Positions 16,672-25,413 are shown, counted from the stretch's first letter. The stretch is 64,000 nt of DNA from Brachybacterium squillarum M-6-3 (GCF_000225825.1 NZ_AGBX01000001.1:992001-1056000); one strand, 5' to 3'. Notes: a model not told the origin generated them from the letters alone. Numbers and translations are program-made.

Positions 16672-17772
16672 TCAGGTGGCCGCCCCCGCTCCGGGCAGCG
16701 TCACCGCCGCGAGCTGCTGGGCCCACGCCTTCCAGCTCAGGCGCCGGGCCGCGTCCTCGGCGGCGCTCGCCGAGACCTGCGCGAGCCGCTGTGGGGACAG
16801 CCGCACCAGCCGCGCCAGCATCTGCCCCTCCACCTGGCCGGGGTCGACCAGCCAGCCGCCCACGCCGTGCCGCACCAGGGTGGAGACGCCGCCCGCGTCG
16901 ACCGCGAGCACCGGCAGGCCGTGGGTGAGGGCATCGGTGATCACCACCCCCGAGGCGTTGGCCCGGGAGGGCTCCAGCAGCAGGTCGGAGTGGGCGTACA
17001 GCCGGGAGAGCTGCGCCGCGTCGAGCGGGCCCACGGCGCGGGCGCCCGGGGGCAGCTCCGCCGGGGCGTCCCCGACGATGGTCAGCTCCACCGGTCGCAG
17101 GTGCCGCAGCAGCGACAGCACCCGCAGCGCCGCCGCGCCGTTCTTGCGCTCCCAGTCCCGTGCCACCAGCAGCAGCCGCAGCACGTCCCCGGGCGCGCGG
17201 GGCGGACGGGGACCCTTCGGGGTGATGGCCGGGCCGAAGGGGGCCACGGTCACCCGGAAGGGCGGCACCCCGATGTCGCCCACCAGCGAGTCGCGTGCCC
17301 AGACGCTCGCCACCAGGTAGTGGTGGGTGTGCAGGGCGGCGCGGCGCTCCACCCAACGGCCCTGCCGCCGCGAGGAGGCGCTGAGATCCGCGTACAGCGG
17401 GTACAGGGCGGAGACCGCGTCGAAGGTGGCGTCGGTGACCTGCACCGTCGGCCGGCCCGGGTCCAGCACCAGATCGGTCGAGGAGGCCAGGGAGACCAGG
17501 GCCCGGGTGGGGGAGGCGGCCAGCACCCGGCCGAGCGCCGCGGAGCGCCGCTGGGCGGTGGCCCGGGAGTGGGAGGGCAGCACCGTGCGGGGGGAGAGGC
17601 GGGCGCGGGCCCGGTCCACCAGGGCGTCCCCGACCGGCGGGACCTCCAGCAGCTCCGGTTCGCAGACGGACTCGATGGCCCGCACCATCGGCGCGATCAC
17701 CCCGGACCAGGCGGCCGGGTCGCGCAGCGGCCAGGCGCTGTGCACGCCGACGGGCGCATCGACCAGCTGCAT
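16672..17772 (-). CDS. GT4 family glycosyltransferase
   Basis: A 366-residue GT-B enzyme: linker VTVAPFGPAI, domain-2 strand LRLLLVARDWERKNGAAAL, then LLLEPSRANASGVVITDALT and GLPVLAVDAGGVSTLV, the region that carries the donor-binding EX7E glutamate. I prefer the ATG at 17772, which has AGGAGG 5-6 bp upstream, over the ATG at 17808: a TAGCAT -10-like box (17812-17807) overlaps the latter. It is transcribed opposite to its neighbours, divergently from the truncated ABC transporter. The N-terminal domain is a little compact but no obvious break is visible. Confidence 0.78.
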   Translation of the reverse strand: MQLVDAPVGVHSAWPLRDPAAWSGVIAPMVRAIESVCEPELLEVPPVGDALVDRARARLSPRTVLPSHSRATAQRRSAALGRVLAASPTRALVSLASSTDLVLDPGRPTVQVTDATFDAVSALYPLYADLSASSRRQGRWVERRAALHTHHYLVASVWARDSLVGDIGVPPFRVTVAPFGPAITPKGPRPPRAPGDVLRLLLVARDWERKNGAAALRVLSLLRHLRPVELTIVGDAPAELPPGARAVGPLDAAQLSRLYAHSDLLLEPSRANASGVVITDALTHGLPVLAVDAGGVSTLVRHGVGGWLVDPGQVEGQMLARLVRLSPQRLAQVSASAAEDAARRLSWKAWAQQLAAVTLPGAGAAT

Positions 17773-17876
17773 CGCCGCCTCCTGCGCATCGTCGTACGTA
17801 GGGGCCATGCTACGGACCGGCCCGGGCGGCCGTCATCGACACCATCGCCCGCGTCCGCCCGCCGAACGGAGCGGAC

Positions 17877-18383
17877 ATGCCTGACCGTCCGCCGCGCACC
17901 ACCGTGCGCCAGGACATCTCCCGCCTGCGCCGGAGCTTCGCCCTGGTGCCGTGGCGGATGCGGGGGCAGGTGCTCGGTCTGCTGGTCACGGCGTCGCTCT
18001 CCGCGGGCCTGGACATGCTGGCCGTGCTCTCGATGCTGCCGCTCACCCAGATGCTCACCTCCGAGGGGGAGCTGCCCGGCTCGGTCCGGCGATACCTGGT
18101 GCCGCTGCTGGGCACCGAGGACCGTCCCCGGGTGCTGCTGGCCCTCGCAGGCCTCGTCGCCGGGGTCTTCATCCTCAAGAACCCGGCCCTGATCGCGATC
18201 CGCTGGTGGAGCCTCGGGATCACCAGCCGCGCGGAGGCCGCCGCGCAGTCCGAACTCCTTCGACGCTATCTCGGCGCCCCCTACGCCGCGCACCGCCGCC
18301 GCCCGCGGGCCACCATCCTGCAGGTGCTCTCCGGTGCCGTGCCCACCGCCTTCTCCCGGATCATGCTCGGCTGGCACGCATAG
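17877..18383 (+). pseudogene. ABC exporter, N-terminal membrane domain only
   Basis: The 168-residue frame starts like a fused permease/ATPase: a charged N-terminus, then helices (LLVTASLSAGLDMLAVLSML; VLLALAGLVAGVFILKN) and the coupling-helix segment LLRRYLGAPYAAHRRR. Such proteins are 550-620 residues with a C-terminal ATPase domain, of which nothing remains. The similarity breaks at about 18370, where the sequence turns into the antisense of a glycosyltransferase, and a TAG follows at once. This is a physical junction, not a domain-sized protein. Confidence 0.65.
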
Positions 18384-19444
18384 GTGTCGAGGTCCTCATA
18401 GGGCTGCGCGGTGTCGTAGCCGCCCACCGCGCGCAGGGCCTCCATGCGCAGCAGAACGGTCGGCGCGGGGATCCAGTCGGCGTGCTCGAGCATCCGCAGC
18501 AGCGGATCGGGCGCGGCAATGCGCGCTGCCCACTGCGGATGCGTCCCGGAGAAGGTCCGGGACTCGAGGTGCCCGGCGCGGTCGGCCCGCAGGCAGTCCC
18601 CGTAGGCCAGCACCGCCCCGGTGTCCTCCAGGGCCGCCACCTGTTGGGGGAGGCGCCCCGGCAGCTGCCAGTCGTCCCCGGCCAGGGCCAGGATCACCCG
18701 CTCCCGGTCGGCGGGGGAGAGCTCCGAGGCCCATGCCCGGATCTCCTCCGCGGTGCCGTCGGGGGACGCGTTGTCGCACACCACCAGGCGGCAGTCCGGA
18801 TCGGCGAGGACGCTGTCCAGGCACTGCCGGATGACGGGACGGCGACGGTACGCCATCACCCCCGCGGTGACCGCTGGCCCGGTCCCGGCGTACCAGCGGA
18901 TCCGCAGGTCGACGAGGACCTGCTGAGGCCGGTGCCACCAGCGCTCCCCGCGACGGGAGTCCACCAGGCGCACGGTCGCGGCGCGCTCGGCGGCGAACAT
19001 CCGCTGGAAGTCCGGGGCGCGGGAGGTGGTGGACATGTCGGTGATGAAAGGGGTGCGGATGAGAGCCGCGGGCGGTCGAGGGGACATGGTCACCAGCCAG
19101 TCGTCCCCGCCCCAGGTCTTCAGCTCCGCCGGCACGGGGTGGTAGTCGCGCCGCCGCAGGCAGTGGAAGGTGCCGTCGTAGCGCGTGGTGGCGTCGGGGC
19201 GGGCGAGGCGGTGGCCGATGCGTCCCCCGGCGCCGAGGTCCCAGGCCGGGTTGACGAAGATGTTGCGCCCCCGCTCGAGCACCCGCAGCTTCGGGTGCTC
19301 CCGGTCGATCGGGGTCCCGGCGTTGTTGATGACGATCACCTCGAGCACGAGGCGGTGCTCCAGGCAGCGGTCCAGAACCTCCGCCAGCCGCGGCGACCGC
19401 TGCAGGGTCGGCACGATGACCGTGAAGGGGGGCTGGCCGCGCAT
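18281..19444 (-). pseudogene. Merged, 3'-truncated GT2 glycosyltransferases
   Basis: Reading from the ATG at 19444, the first part is one GT2 type (PPFTVIVPTLQRSPRLAEVL, PKLRVLERGRNIFVNPAW) with a gap, then LARPDATTRYDGTFHCLRRR and WGGDDWLVT. After about residue 205 a second GT2 begins (TAGVMAYRRRPVIRQCLDSV, VVCDNASPDGTAEEI) and continues to PYEDLDTYA. Past about 18375 the frame is only the antisense of the truncated ABC gene. So two glycosyltransferases appear merged by deletion and the 3' end is lost. The sequence shares its break with the ABC remnant, tail to tail. Confidence 0.6.
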
Positions 19445-19692
19445 GCGCCCAGGGTGGTGCCCCGTCCGAGGATCCCCCGCGCCCGTCCCTCGAACCACGG
19501 CGTGACCCTCGTGTGACGCATTCGAACAGCGAAGATGTACGGCTCGTGGTTACGGCGGATCCCGGGGCGCGGGTAAGGTTCACGAATCGGTCATACTCCG
19601 CAAAAGCTCGGGTAGTACGCCTCGCAGGCCACCCGGGTGCGGAGTTCCCGCCCCTTGTTTCACCTCTCCCACGACACCCTGGAGGGTCACCC
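19445..19692. other. 248-bp intergenic region before the priming transferase
   Basis: It separates the divergent GT2 remnant from the sugar transferase gene. Candidate -10 boxes on the plus strand are TAAGGT (19574-19579) and CATACT (about 19592). The region is less GC-rich than its neighbours. No RNA gene or repeat was seen. Confidence 0.4.
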
Positions 19693-21264
19693 GTGGCTCC
19701 CACGACTCAGCCTCTTCCGTCCCTCGACCACGACGGCCCGGCACCGCCCGCGAGCGTCGTCGAGGCGCCGGACCCCTCCCCCTCCGGTGGCCCGGCACCG
19801 CACCGCATCGCGCTGACCGCCCAGGCTCCCGCCCGGATCCGTCGACGGCGGGTCATGGCCACCACCTCCCTCGTGCTGGCCGACATCGTGGCCCTCACCC
19901 TGGCGTCCGTCGCCGCCTACTTCATCCGGCAGTCCTTCGTCTCCCTCGGCCGCGCGCCCGACCTGGGAGGCGCGATCTCCGACTCCGCCGTGGTGATCGC
20001 GGCCGGCTGGCTGCTGGCGATCATGGCCTCGGGGGGCTACAACCCGCGGCTGATCTCCGCCGGTCCCGAGCTGTACCGCTCGGTGATGCGCGCCAGCTTG
20101 ATCGCCGCGGGCCTGGTAGGAGCCGGTCTCTACCTCACCGGAGTGCCGCTGTCGCGGCCCTTCTTCGTGGCGCTGTTCCTGGTGGGTCCGCTGCTGCTGC
20201 TCCTGGTGCGACTGCTCGCCCGCCGCCTGCTGCAGCGGGCCCGCACCGCCGGGAAGTTCCGCTCGCGGGTGCTGGCCGTCGGCTCGCCCTCCGCGGTCCG
20301 CGGCATCTCCCGCACCCTGCGTCGGGAGGCGTGGCTGGGCTACGACGTCGCCGGGGCCGTGCTGCCCATCTCGGAGCACTACGACCGCGGGCCGCAGGAC
20401 ATCGACGGCATCCAGGTGATGGGCCGCGAGGACTCCCTGCGCTCCGTGGTGCGGCTGATGCGCCCGGACATCGTGCTGTTCACCGCCGGCTCCACCGCCA
20501 CCGCCGAGGAGTTCCGCCGCACCGCCTGGGACCTCGAGGACCTCAACGTCGACGTCATCGTGGTGCCCGGCCTCAGCGAGATCGCCGGGGACCGGGTGCG
20601 GATGCGCCCCGTCGCCGGTCTCCCGCTGGTGCACCTGGACCTGCCGCGATCCCGCAAGGCCCTCACCTGGACCAAGCGGGCCTTCGACATCGCCGCCAGC
20701 TCCCTCGCCCTCCTGCTGCTGTCCCCGGTGCTGCTGGGGATCATGATCGCGATCAAGCGTGACGACGGCGGCACCCCGATCTTCCGCCAGCAGCGCGTCG
20801 GCCGCGGCGGCCGCCCCTTCACCTTCCTGAAGTTCCGCTCGATGGTGACCGACGCCGAGTCGCGCCGTGACGAGCTGGAGACCCTGGCACGCGACCGCGG
20901 CAACGCGGTGATGTTCAAGATGGCCGACGACCCCCGGGTGACGAAGGTCGGCAAGGTCCTGCGCCGCTACTCCCTGGACGAGCTGCCGCAGCTGATCAAC
21001 GTGCTGCGCGGTGACATGTCCCTGGTCGGACCGCGCCCCGCGCTGCCCCAGGAGGTCAGCGACTACGACATCGACGCCAAGCGCCGTCTCGCGGTGAGCC
21101 CCGGCATCACGGGGCTGTGGCAGGTCTCCGGACGCAGCAACCTCTCCTGGGACGACACGGTGCGGCTGGACCTGTACTACGTGGACAACTGGTCCTTCAC
21201 CCGCGACCTGCTGATCCTGGCCCGCACCGTGCGGGCGGTGCTGGCCTCGCGCGGGGCGTACTGA
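19693..21264 (+). CDS. Priming polyprenyl glycosylphosphotransferase
   Basis: A 523-residue WbaP/CpsE-type enzyme that transfers a sugar phosphate to undecaprenyl phosphate and so starts repeat-unit synthesis. Four or five N-terminal helices (about residues 55-180) are followed by a CoA_binding_3-like domain and a C-terminal bacterial sugar transferase domain with its re-entrant helix (TWTKRAFDIAASSLALLLLS), FLKFRSMVTDA, DELPQLINVLRGDMSLVGPR and GITGLWQVSGRS. I chose the GTG at 19693 for its GGAGGG site; the frame is open upstream to 19513 without better support. It is intact and would serve the Wzx/Wzy genes further east. Confidence 0.88.
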   Translation: MAPTTQPLPSLDHDGPAPPASVVEAPDPSPSGGPAPHRIALTAQAPARIRRRRVMATTSLVLADIVALTLASVAAYFIRQSFVSLGRAPDLGGAISDSAVVIAAGWLLAIMASGGYNPRLISAGPELYRSVMRASLIAAGLVGAGLYLTGVPLSRPFFVALFLVGPLLLLLVRLLARRLLQRARTAGKFRSRVLAVGSPSAVRGISRTLRREAWLGYDVAGAVLPISEHYDRGPQDIDGIQVMGREDSLRSVVRLMRPDIVLFTAGSTATAEEFRRTAWDLEDLNVDVIVVPGLSEIAGDRVRMRPVAGLPLVHLDLPRSRKALTWTKRAFDIAASSLALLLLSPVLLGIMIAIKRDDGGTPIFRQQRVGRGGRPFTFLKFRSMVTDAESRRDELETLARDRGNAVMFKMADDPRVTKVGKVLRRYSLDELPQLINVLRGDMSLVGPRPALPQEVSDYDIDAKRRLAVSPGITGLWQVSGRSNLSWDDTVRLDLYYVDNWSFTRDLLILARTVRAVLASRGAY

Positions 21265-21281
21265 GTCCGGGAGGCGTCCCC

Positions 21282-21730
21282 GTGCCGCACCGGCCCGCCG
21301 ACCCGGGACCCGTCCGCCGGGGACGGACCCTGCGATGGACGGCCTGTGCGGTGCTGCTGCTGTACCCGCTGGGTGCCGGCGTGCTGCTGCTGACGGCCGA
21401 CGGCTGGGGGGCCGTGAACCACGCGAACCTGCGTGCCTGGGAGCTGACGATGGGGCCGCTGGGCCTGCAGTCGGTGATCTCCCCGGAGGTGTTCTTCGAC
21501 CTGGCGAACGTGCTGCTGTTCGTGCCCGTCTTCGCCGCACTCGCGGTGCTGAGCCCGCGCTGGTGGTGGGTGTTGCTCGGGGCCGGGATCTCCGTGGCGG
21601 TCGAGACCTATCAGCTCACCCTGCCCGGTCGCGACGCCACCGTGGTGGACGTCGCCACCAACACGATCGGGGCCGTGCTGGGCGTGGCCCTCGGCATCGC
21701 CCTGGCCCGCCTCGTGCTCGAGGACGCTGC
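21282..21730 (+). pseudogene. VanZ-like membrane protein without a stop codon
   Basis: From a GTG with a GGAGG site, about 147 codons encode a VanZ-family protein: a first helix, the FFDLANVLLFVPVFAALAV segment, VAVETYQLTLPGRDAT and NTIGAVLGVALGIAL. Just after LARLVLED the sequence turns into the antisense of a nucleotidyltransferase fragment, and the frame has no stop until well inside manA (22868). The end coordinate is the approximate similarity break. VanZ proteins are membrane proteins of poorly known function (one gives teicoplanin resistance). It follows the priming transferase by 17 bp, probably in the same transcript. Confidence 0.6.
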
Positions 21731-21878
21731 CCGCGGCGAAACTCGTCACCGGCTCCCAGCCGGCCGCCTCCAGGGCCCGGTCGAGGCGGTCGACGGCGTC
21801 GGGGTCCACCAGCAGATCGCAGTCCGTGGAGCGGCCGCGCCCGGCGGCCAGCTCGGGCACCCGAACGCTCTCGGTCAT
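21726..21878 (-). pseudogene. Nucleotidyltransferase (PF14907-like) fragment
   Basis: From the ATG at 21878 the 50 visible residues (RSTDCDLLVDPDAVDRLDRA, then LEAAGWEPVTSFA) match the active-site strand and following helix of NTP_transf_5-type nucleotidyltransferases, where the DxDxLV pair binds metal. The LKG-type segment normally preceding it is missing, and the C-terminal two thirds are cut where VanZ begins on the other strand. Relatives of this family are found beside PqqD and HPr-kinase-like genes, as here. Confidence 0.5.
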
Positions 21879-21934
21879 GGCCCGCAGTCCAAGGAGCCCG
21901 CCTGCTCCTGGACGCATCGTGGAGGTCGGTCTCC

Positions 21935-21940
21935 TAGGGT
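21935..21940 (+). promoter_or_regulatory. -10 box TAGGGT upstream of manA
   Basis: TAGGGT fits the TANNNT pattern and would give a leader of about 60 nt to manA, which has a GGAAGGA-type ribosome-binding site just before its ATG. Confidence 0.4.
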
Positions 21941-22008
21941 TGAGAACGGACGGGCGGGCACGAGGTCCCCGCCGAGCACCATCGCCGACCTCGCCCGGGG
22001 GAAGGATC

Positions 22009-23217
22009 ATGCCCATGTGGGAGCTCGAGGGCCGCGTGCAGCGGTACCCGTGGGGGTCCCGCACGGCGCTGCCCGCCTTCCTGGGCGCCGAGGCCGACGG
22101 GGAGCCCTGGGCGGAGATCTGGTTCGGCGCGCACCCGCTGGCCCCCGCCGGGCTGCCCGGTGCCCGCTCCCTGGACGCGGTGATCGCCGCGGACCCGGAG
22201 CGGCTGCTTGGGGAGGACGTGTGCCGCGCCTTCGCGGGCCGCCTGCCCTATCTGCTCAAGCTCATCGCCCCCGAACGTCCCCTGTCGCTGCAGGTCCACC
22301 CCACCCGGGAGCACGCCGCCGAGTCCTTCGCCGCCGAGAACGCGGCGGGCCTGGCCCTGGACGCCCCGGGCCGCAACTACCGCGACGACAACCACAAGCC
22401 GGAGATGGTGGTGGCGCTGACCCGCTTCACCGCCATCTGCGGCTTCCGCACCCCGCGCCGCGCCGCCGCGCTGCTGGCCGGGCTCGGCACCGACCTCACC
22501 GACCGCCTGCACGGCCTGCTCACCGAGCACCCCACCGCCCACGGCATGCGCGCGGCCTTCCGCACCCTGGTGGCCGCCTCGATGCGCCCGGGCGAGGCGG
22601 AGGTGCGGGCGGTCGTCGACGCCTGCGCTGCCCGCCTGGTGGCGGGGGACTCCCCCTCCCCACGCATCGACCGCACGGTCGGCCTGCTGGCCGCCCACCA
22701 CCCCGGCGACCCCGGCGTGGTCGCCGCCCTGCTGCTGAACCCCGTCACCCTGCAGCCCGGGGAGGCGATGTTCGTGCCCCCGGGTGCCCTGCACGCCTAC
22801 CTCGAGGGCATCGCCGTGGAGGTGATGGCCGCCAGCGACAACGTGCTGCGCGCCGGCCTGACCGGTAAGCGGGTGGACGCCGAGGAGATGCTGCAGTGCG
22901 TGAGCGTCAGCGCCGCACCGCCGCTGCGGGTCGCTCCCGAGCGGCAGAACGCCACCTCGATCGCCTACTACGCCCCCGTGGACGACTTCGAGCTGTCCCT
23001 GACCACCCTCGAGGACCCGCCCGGGGTGTTCCGCCCCCGCCATCCCGTGCCCGGCTCCGGACCCCGCACCCTGCTGGGCCTGGAGGGGGAGGTGCTGGTG
23101 GAGACCGCGGCCGGGCGGCACGTGCTGCCCCGCGGCCGCGCCCTGTTCGTCCCCGCCTCCGCCGGGGCCCTGTGGGCCGGCGGTGCCGGCCGGTTCGTGC
23201 AGGCGAGCGTGCCGTGA
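22009..23217 (+). CDS. manA: Mannose-6-phosphate isomerase, type I
   Basis: A 402-residue zinc enzyme interconverting mannose-6-phosphate and fructose-6-phosphate, feeding GDP-mannose for glycan synthesis. Visible hallmarks are the RYPWGSRTALP start, WFGAHP, KLIAPERPLSLQVHP (Gln and His zinc ligands), NHKPEM (Glu ligand), FVPPGALHAYLEG (His ligand) and SDNVLRAGLTGKRVD. The ATG at 22009 and an ATG two codons later are both possible. It ends in a GTGA overlap with the PqqD-like gene. No damage is seen, unlike its neighbours. Confidence 0.93.
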   Translation: MPMWELEGRVQRYPWGSRTALPAFLGAEADGEPWAEIWFGAHPLAPAGLPGARSLDAVIAADPERLLGEDVCRAFAGRLPYLLKLIAPERPLSLQVHPTREHAAESFAAENAAGLALDAPGRNYRDDNHKPEMVVALTRFTAICGFRTPRRAAALLAGLGTDLTDRLHGLLTEHPTAHGMRAAFRTLVAASMRPGEAEVRAVVDACAARLVAGDSPSPRIDRTVGLLAAHHPGDPGVVAALLLNPVTLQPGEAMFVPPGALHAYLEGIAVEVMAASDNVLRAGLTGKRVDAEEMLQCVSVSAAPPLRVAPERQNATSIAYYAPVDDFELSLTTLEDPPGVFRPRHPVPGSGPRTLLGLEGEVLVETAAGRHVLPRGRALFVPASAGALWAGGAGRFVQASVP

Positions 23218-23538
23218 GCGACGGCGACGTCCGCGCCTACCGGCTGCGCACCCTCGTGCTCGACGTCGGGGTGGAGGGCACCCGGGTGGGGGGCGCTGCC
23301 CTCCGGCGCGGTGCTGCAGCTGCACGGTGCGGGGGAGTGGATCCTCGACGCCCTCGGGGCCGTTGACGACCCCGAGCCGCTCTGGCGCACTCCCGCCGCG
23401 ATCTCCGCCGAGCTCCGTGCCGAGCTGGAGGACGCCCCCGCCGACCTGGACGACGTGGTCGCGGAGTTCCTCGCCTCCCTCGCCGCCCAGGGCCTGCTCC
23501 TCTCGCGCCCCGCCGACGCCGCCGGGGAGCCGGCATGA
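23214..23538 (+). pseudogene. PqqD-like protein, frameshifted in a G run
   Basis: The GTG overlaps the manA stop. The first 25 codons (DVRAYRLRTLVLDVGVEG) and the rest (AVLQLHGAGEWILDALGAVD, FLASLAAQGLLLSR) lie in different frames. A single extra G in the G-run near 23288 explains the shift; without it the product would be about 107 residues. The pattern, a short beta sheet then helices with a QGLLLSR end, fits the PqqD family, the peptide-recognition fold of ribosomal-peptide pathways and HPr-rel-A systems. The family call is tentative because the sequence is short. Confidence 0.5.
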
Positions 23539-24040
23539 GCGCGCCCCGTCCCGGCGCGGGCCCGAGCCCGGGACCTGCGCCTCGCCGGGCACCCCGTGCG
23601 GATCGCGCTGGGTCCCGGCCACGAGGCGCTCGCCGCCGAGCTCGCCCGCCTCTGGGCGCACCTCGCGGACCCCCGCCCCGAGGGGGAGGCGTCGCCGTCG
23701 GCGACCGGGTCGGAGGAGGAGCGCACCGCCCCGATCGTGCTGGCCTACTCCCCCCCGCCCCGTCGGGGGAGGAGCCCCCGGAGGGCGACCGCGCCGGGGG
23801 TCCCCGCCCGCTGTCCCCGGGGCCGACCGCCGCCTACACCCTCTCGGGCGACCTCACCCGAGCCATCATCGAGCGGCGCATCGGGCGCGAGCTGCTGCTG
23901 CACGCCGGGGTGCTGGACCATCCCCGGCTCGGCGTGGTGGTGCTGCTGGACGGGGTGACCGCGGTGGTCTGGGACGCGCTCGCCGCCCGCGGGGCCCTCG
24001 ACCCCACCGCGCGTCGAGCGCGGGCGCGGCCGCTCGGCGG
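23535..24040 (+). pseudogene. HPr-kinase-like protein remnant
   Basis: Coding sense switches frame twice: the ATG frame gives way near 23550-23580 to one with RLAGHPVRIALGPGHEALAA, then returns in the C7 run at 23750-23756 to a frame with TLSGDLTRAIIERRIGRELL and LHAGVLDHPRLGVVVL. The last block is what precedes the P-loop in HprK-related serine kinases, but the P-loop itself (GxxGxGKS) is absent; the text passes straight into LLDGVTAVVWDALAARG, more like a PqqD end. I infer two indels plus a deletion. It overlaps the PqqD-like gene by 4 bp and converges on the MauE-thioredoxin gene. Confidence 0.5.
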
Positions 24041-24044
24041 TCGC

Positions 24045-25133
24045 TCAGTGCGCGGCGGGCTCCGCCGCGGGGAGAGCGCCCTCCGCGCGGGCCTCGCGGA
24101 TCTGCTCCGCGATCTCCGCGGCGAAGCCGATCACCTCGTCGCCGCCGACCACCGGCCCCCCGGCCAGCATCCCGTCGGCCCCCAGCAGCACCGCGCTCGG
24201 CGCTCCCCGGCCGCCCAGGGCCTCGCGCGCGCTGAAACGGGGGTCGTGCAGCGCACGCCCGGCGACCCGGGCGGTGGTGCGCTCCCGCAGCCCTGCCGCC
24301 GGGGTGCGGAGCACGGCGAGCACCTGCACGGTGGGCTCCAGCTCGGCGGCCCAGCCGCCCACCTGGTCCAGCACCCGCTCGCAGGGGCCGCAGCCCTCGG
24401 TGACGAACAGCAGCAGGGCCGCCCGGGCCTCCGTCAGCTCCCGCAGGGTGACCAGGGTGCCGTCCTCGCGCTGCAGCACGGCGGCGGGGATGGCGCTGCG
24501 CTCGTAGTCCAGCTCCTCCGCCTCCTCCGCGCCCCGGTCGAGCTCGGAGCCCCCAGCATCCCCGGCGTGCTCGTCGCCGTGCGGGACCGCGGGCGCGGCG
24601 GCGGACGGTACGTCCGGGGCGGTCAGCCCCCCGAGCGCCGCCGTGGTCAGCACCGTCGTCGCCACCAGGGCGAGGGCCCAGCCGAGCAGGGACCCGGGGG
24701 TGTGCACCACGGCGTCAGCGACCTCCCCGGTCGCGGCCAGCACGACGGTGAGCAGGGCGGCGAGGGTCAGCAGCGCGTTGCGCAGCAGGGTGGCGCGGGA
24801 GACGGTGGGGGAGGCGAGGGTACCGAAGCAGGCGCACTCCACCGCCTCCTCGAACCGCAGCGCGCGGGCGATGATCACCAGATAGGCCACCATGAGGGCG
24901 GCGACCAGCACCGCGATCACCGTCTGCAGGACGGGCACGGGCGCCCACAGCAGCAGCGCCAGGGCCACCTCCGCCCCGGGCAGGACCGTCGCCACCAGCC
25001 GATGGAGCCCGCGGGCAGGCAGGCGCAGCGAGGTCATCGCGTCGACCGTCGCGCGCCGGCTGCCGAGCTTCGCCAGGCCCGAGACCAGCAGCGTCATCGT
25101 GATCAGGATCGGGGCGGCCAGGGCCGGACTCAT
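24045..25133 (-). CDS. MauE/DoxX-thioredoxin fusion, redox membrane protein
   Basis: A 362-residue protein. The N-terminal part (about residues 1-170) is a MauE/DoxX-like domain of five or six helices (ILITMTLLVSGLAKLGSRRA start, VECACFGTLA loop with two cysteines). A charged linker with many Glu and Asp follows, then a TlpA-like thioredoxin domain with a CGPC active site near residue 245 (FVTEGCGPCERVLDQ). MauE and related proteins move electrons for disulphide formation outside the membrane. The ATG at 25133 overlaps the upstream phosphatase stop; a GTG one codon earlier is an alternative. No break is visible. Confidence 0.8.
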   Translation of the reverse strand: MSPALAAPILITMTLLVSGLAKLGSRRATVDAMTSLRLPARGLHRLVATVLPGAEVALALLLWAPVPVLQTVIAVLVAALMVAYLVIIARALRFEEAVECACFGTLASPTVSRATLLRNALLTLAALLTVVLAATGEVADAVVHTPGSLLGWALALVATTVLTTAALGGLTAPDVPSAAAPAVPHGDEHAGDAGGSELDRGAEEAEELDYERSAIPAAVLQREDGTLVTLRELTEARAALLLFVTEGCGPCERVLDQVGGWAAELEPTVQVLAVLRTPAAGLRERTTARVAGRALHDPRFSAREALGGRGAPSAVLLGADGMLAGGPVVGGDEVIGFAAEIAEQIREARAEGALPAAEPAAH

Positions 25134-25360
25134 CACGCGTCCCCGTCCCCGCGCAGGCGGGCGTCGAGCTGCTCGCAGGTGTCCCAGATCCGGGAGGCGG
25201 CCGCGGCGGCCGCCTCCTCGCCGCGCCGGTAGGGGTCGGCGATCTCGGCGCCGGGGCCGGGGGCGCTGCGGGCCCAGCGGGAGACGGCGGCGAAGGGGGA
25301 CCGGCAGATGTTCCCGGTGCAGACCACGAGCACGGGGCCGGGGAAGGGCGAGGCACTCAT
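25133..25360 (-). CDS. Low-molecular-weight phosphatase-like protein, shortened
   Basis: The 75-residue frame has the complete LMW-PTP P-loop (CTGNICRSP, Cys14 to Arg20) and the general-acid Asp loop (ADPYRR, Asp42) but only about 20 residues lie between them, where LMW phosphatases have about 100. The deletion is in frame. In intact enzymes both motifs line one active site; this protein is too short to form that fold. In polysaccharide loci such phosphatases reverse BY-kinase phosphorylation, and here the BY-kinase-like gene at 9920 has lost its P-loop too. It is the first gene of a two-gene operon with MauE-thioredoxin. Confidence 0.65.
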   Translation of the reverse strand: MSASPFPGPVLVVCTGNICRSPFAAVSRWARSAPGPGAEIADPYRRGEEAAAAAASRIWDTCEQLDARLRGDGDA

Positions 25361-25413
25361 CCCGCCAGCCTAGTTGTCGACGGAGGCCGGCGGCACGTCG
25401 CCGCCGACCGCCC

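Noticed and set aside
21282-25360. A lasso-peptide or other RiPP precursor gene near the PqqD-like remnant.
   Set aside because: No short frame with a ribosome-binding site and leader/core pattern was found, and no B2 protease or asparagine-synthetase-like cyclase is present.
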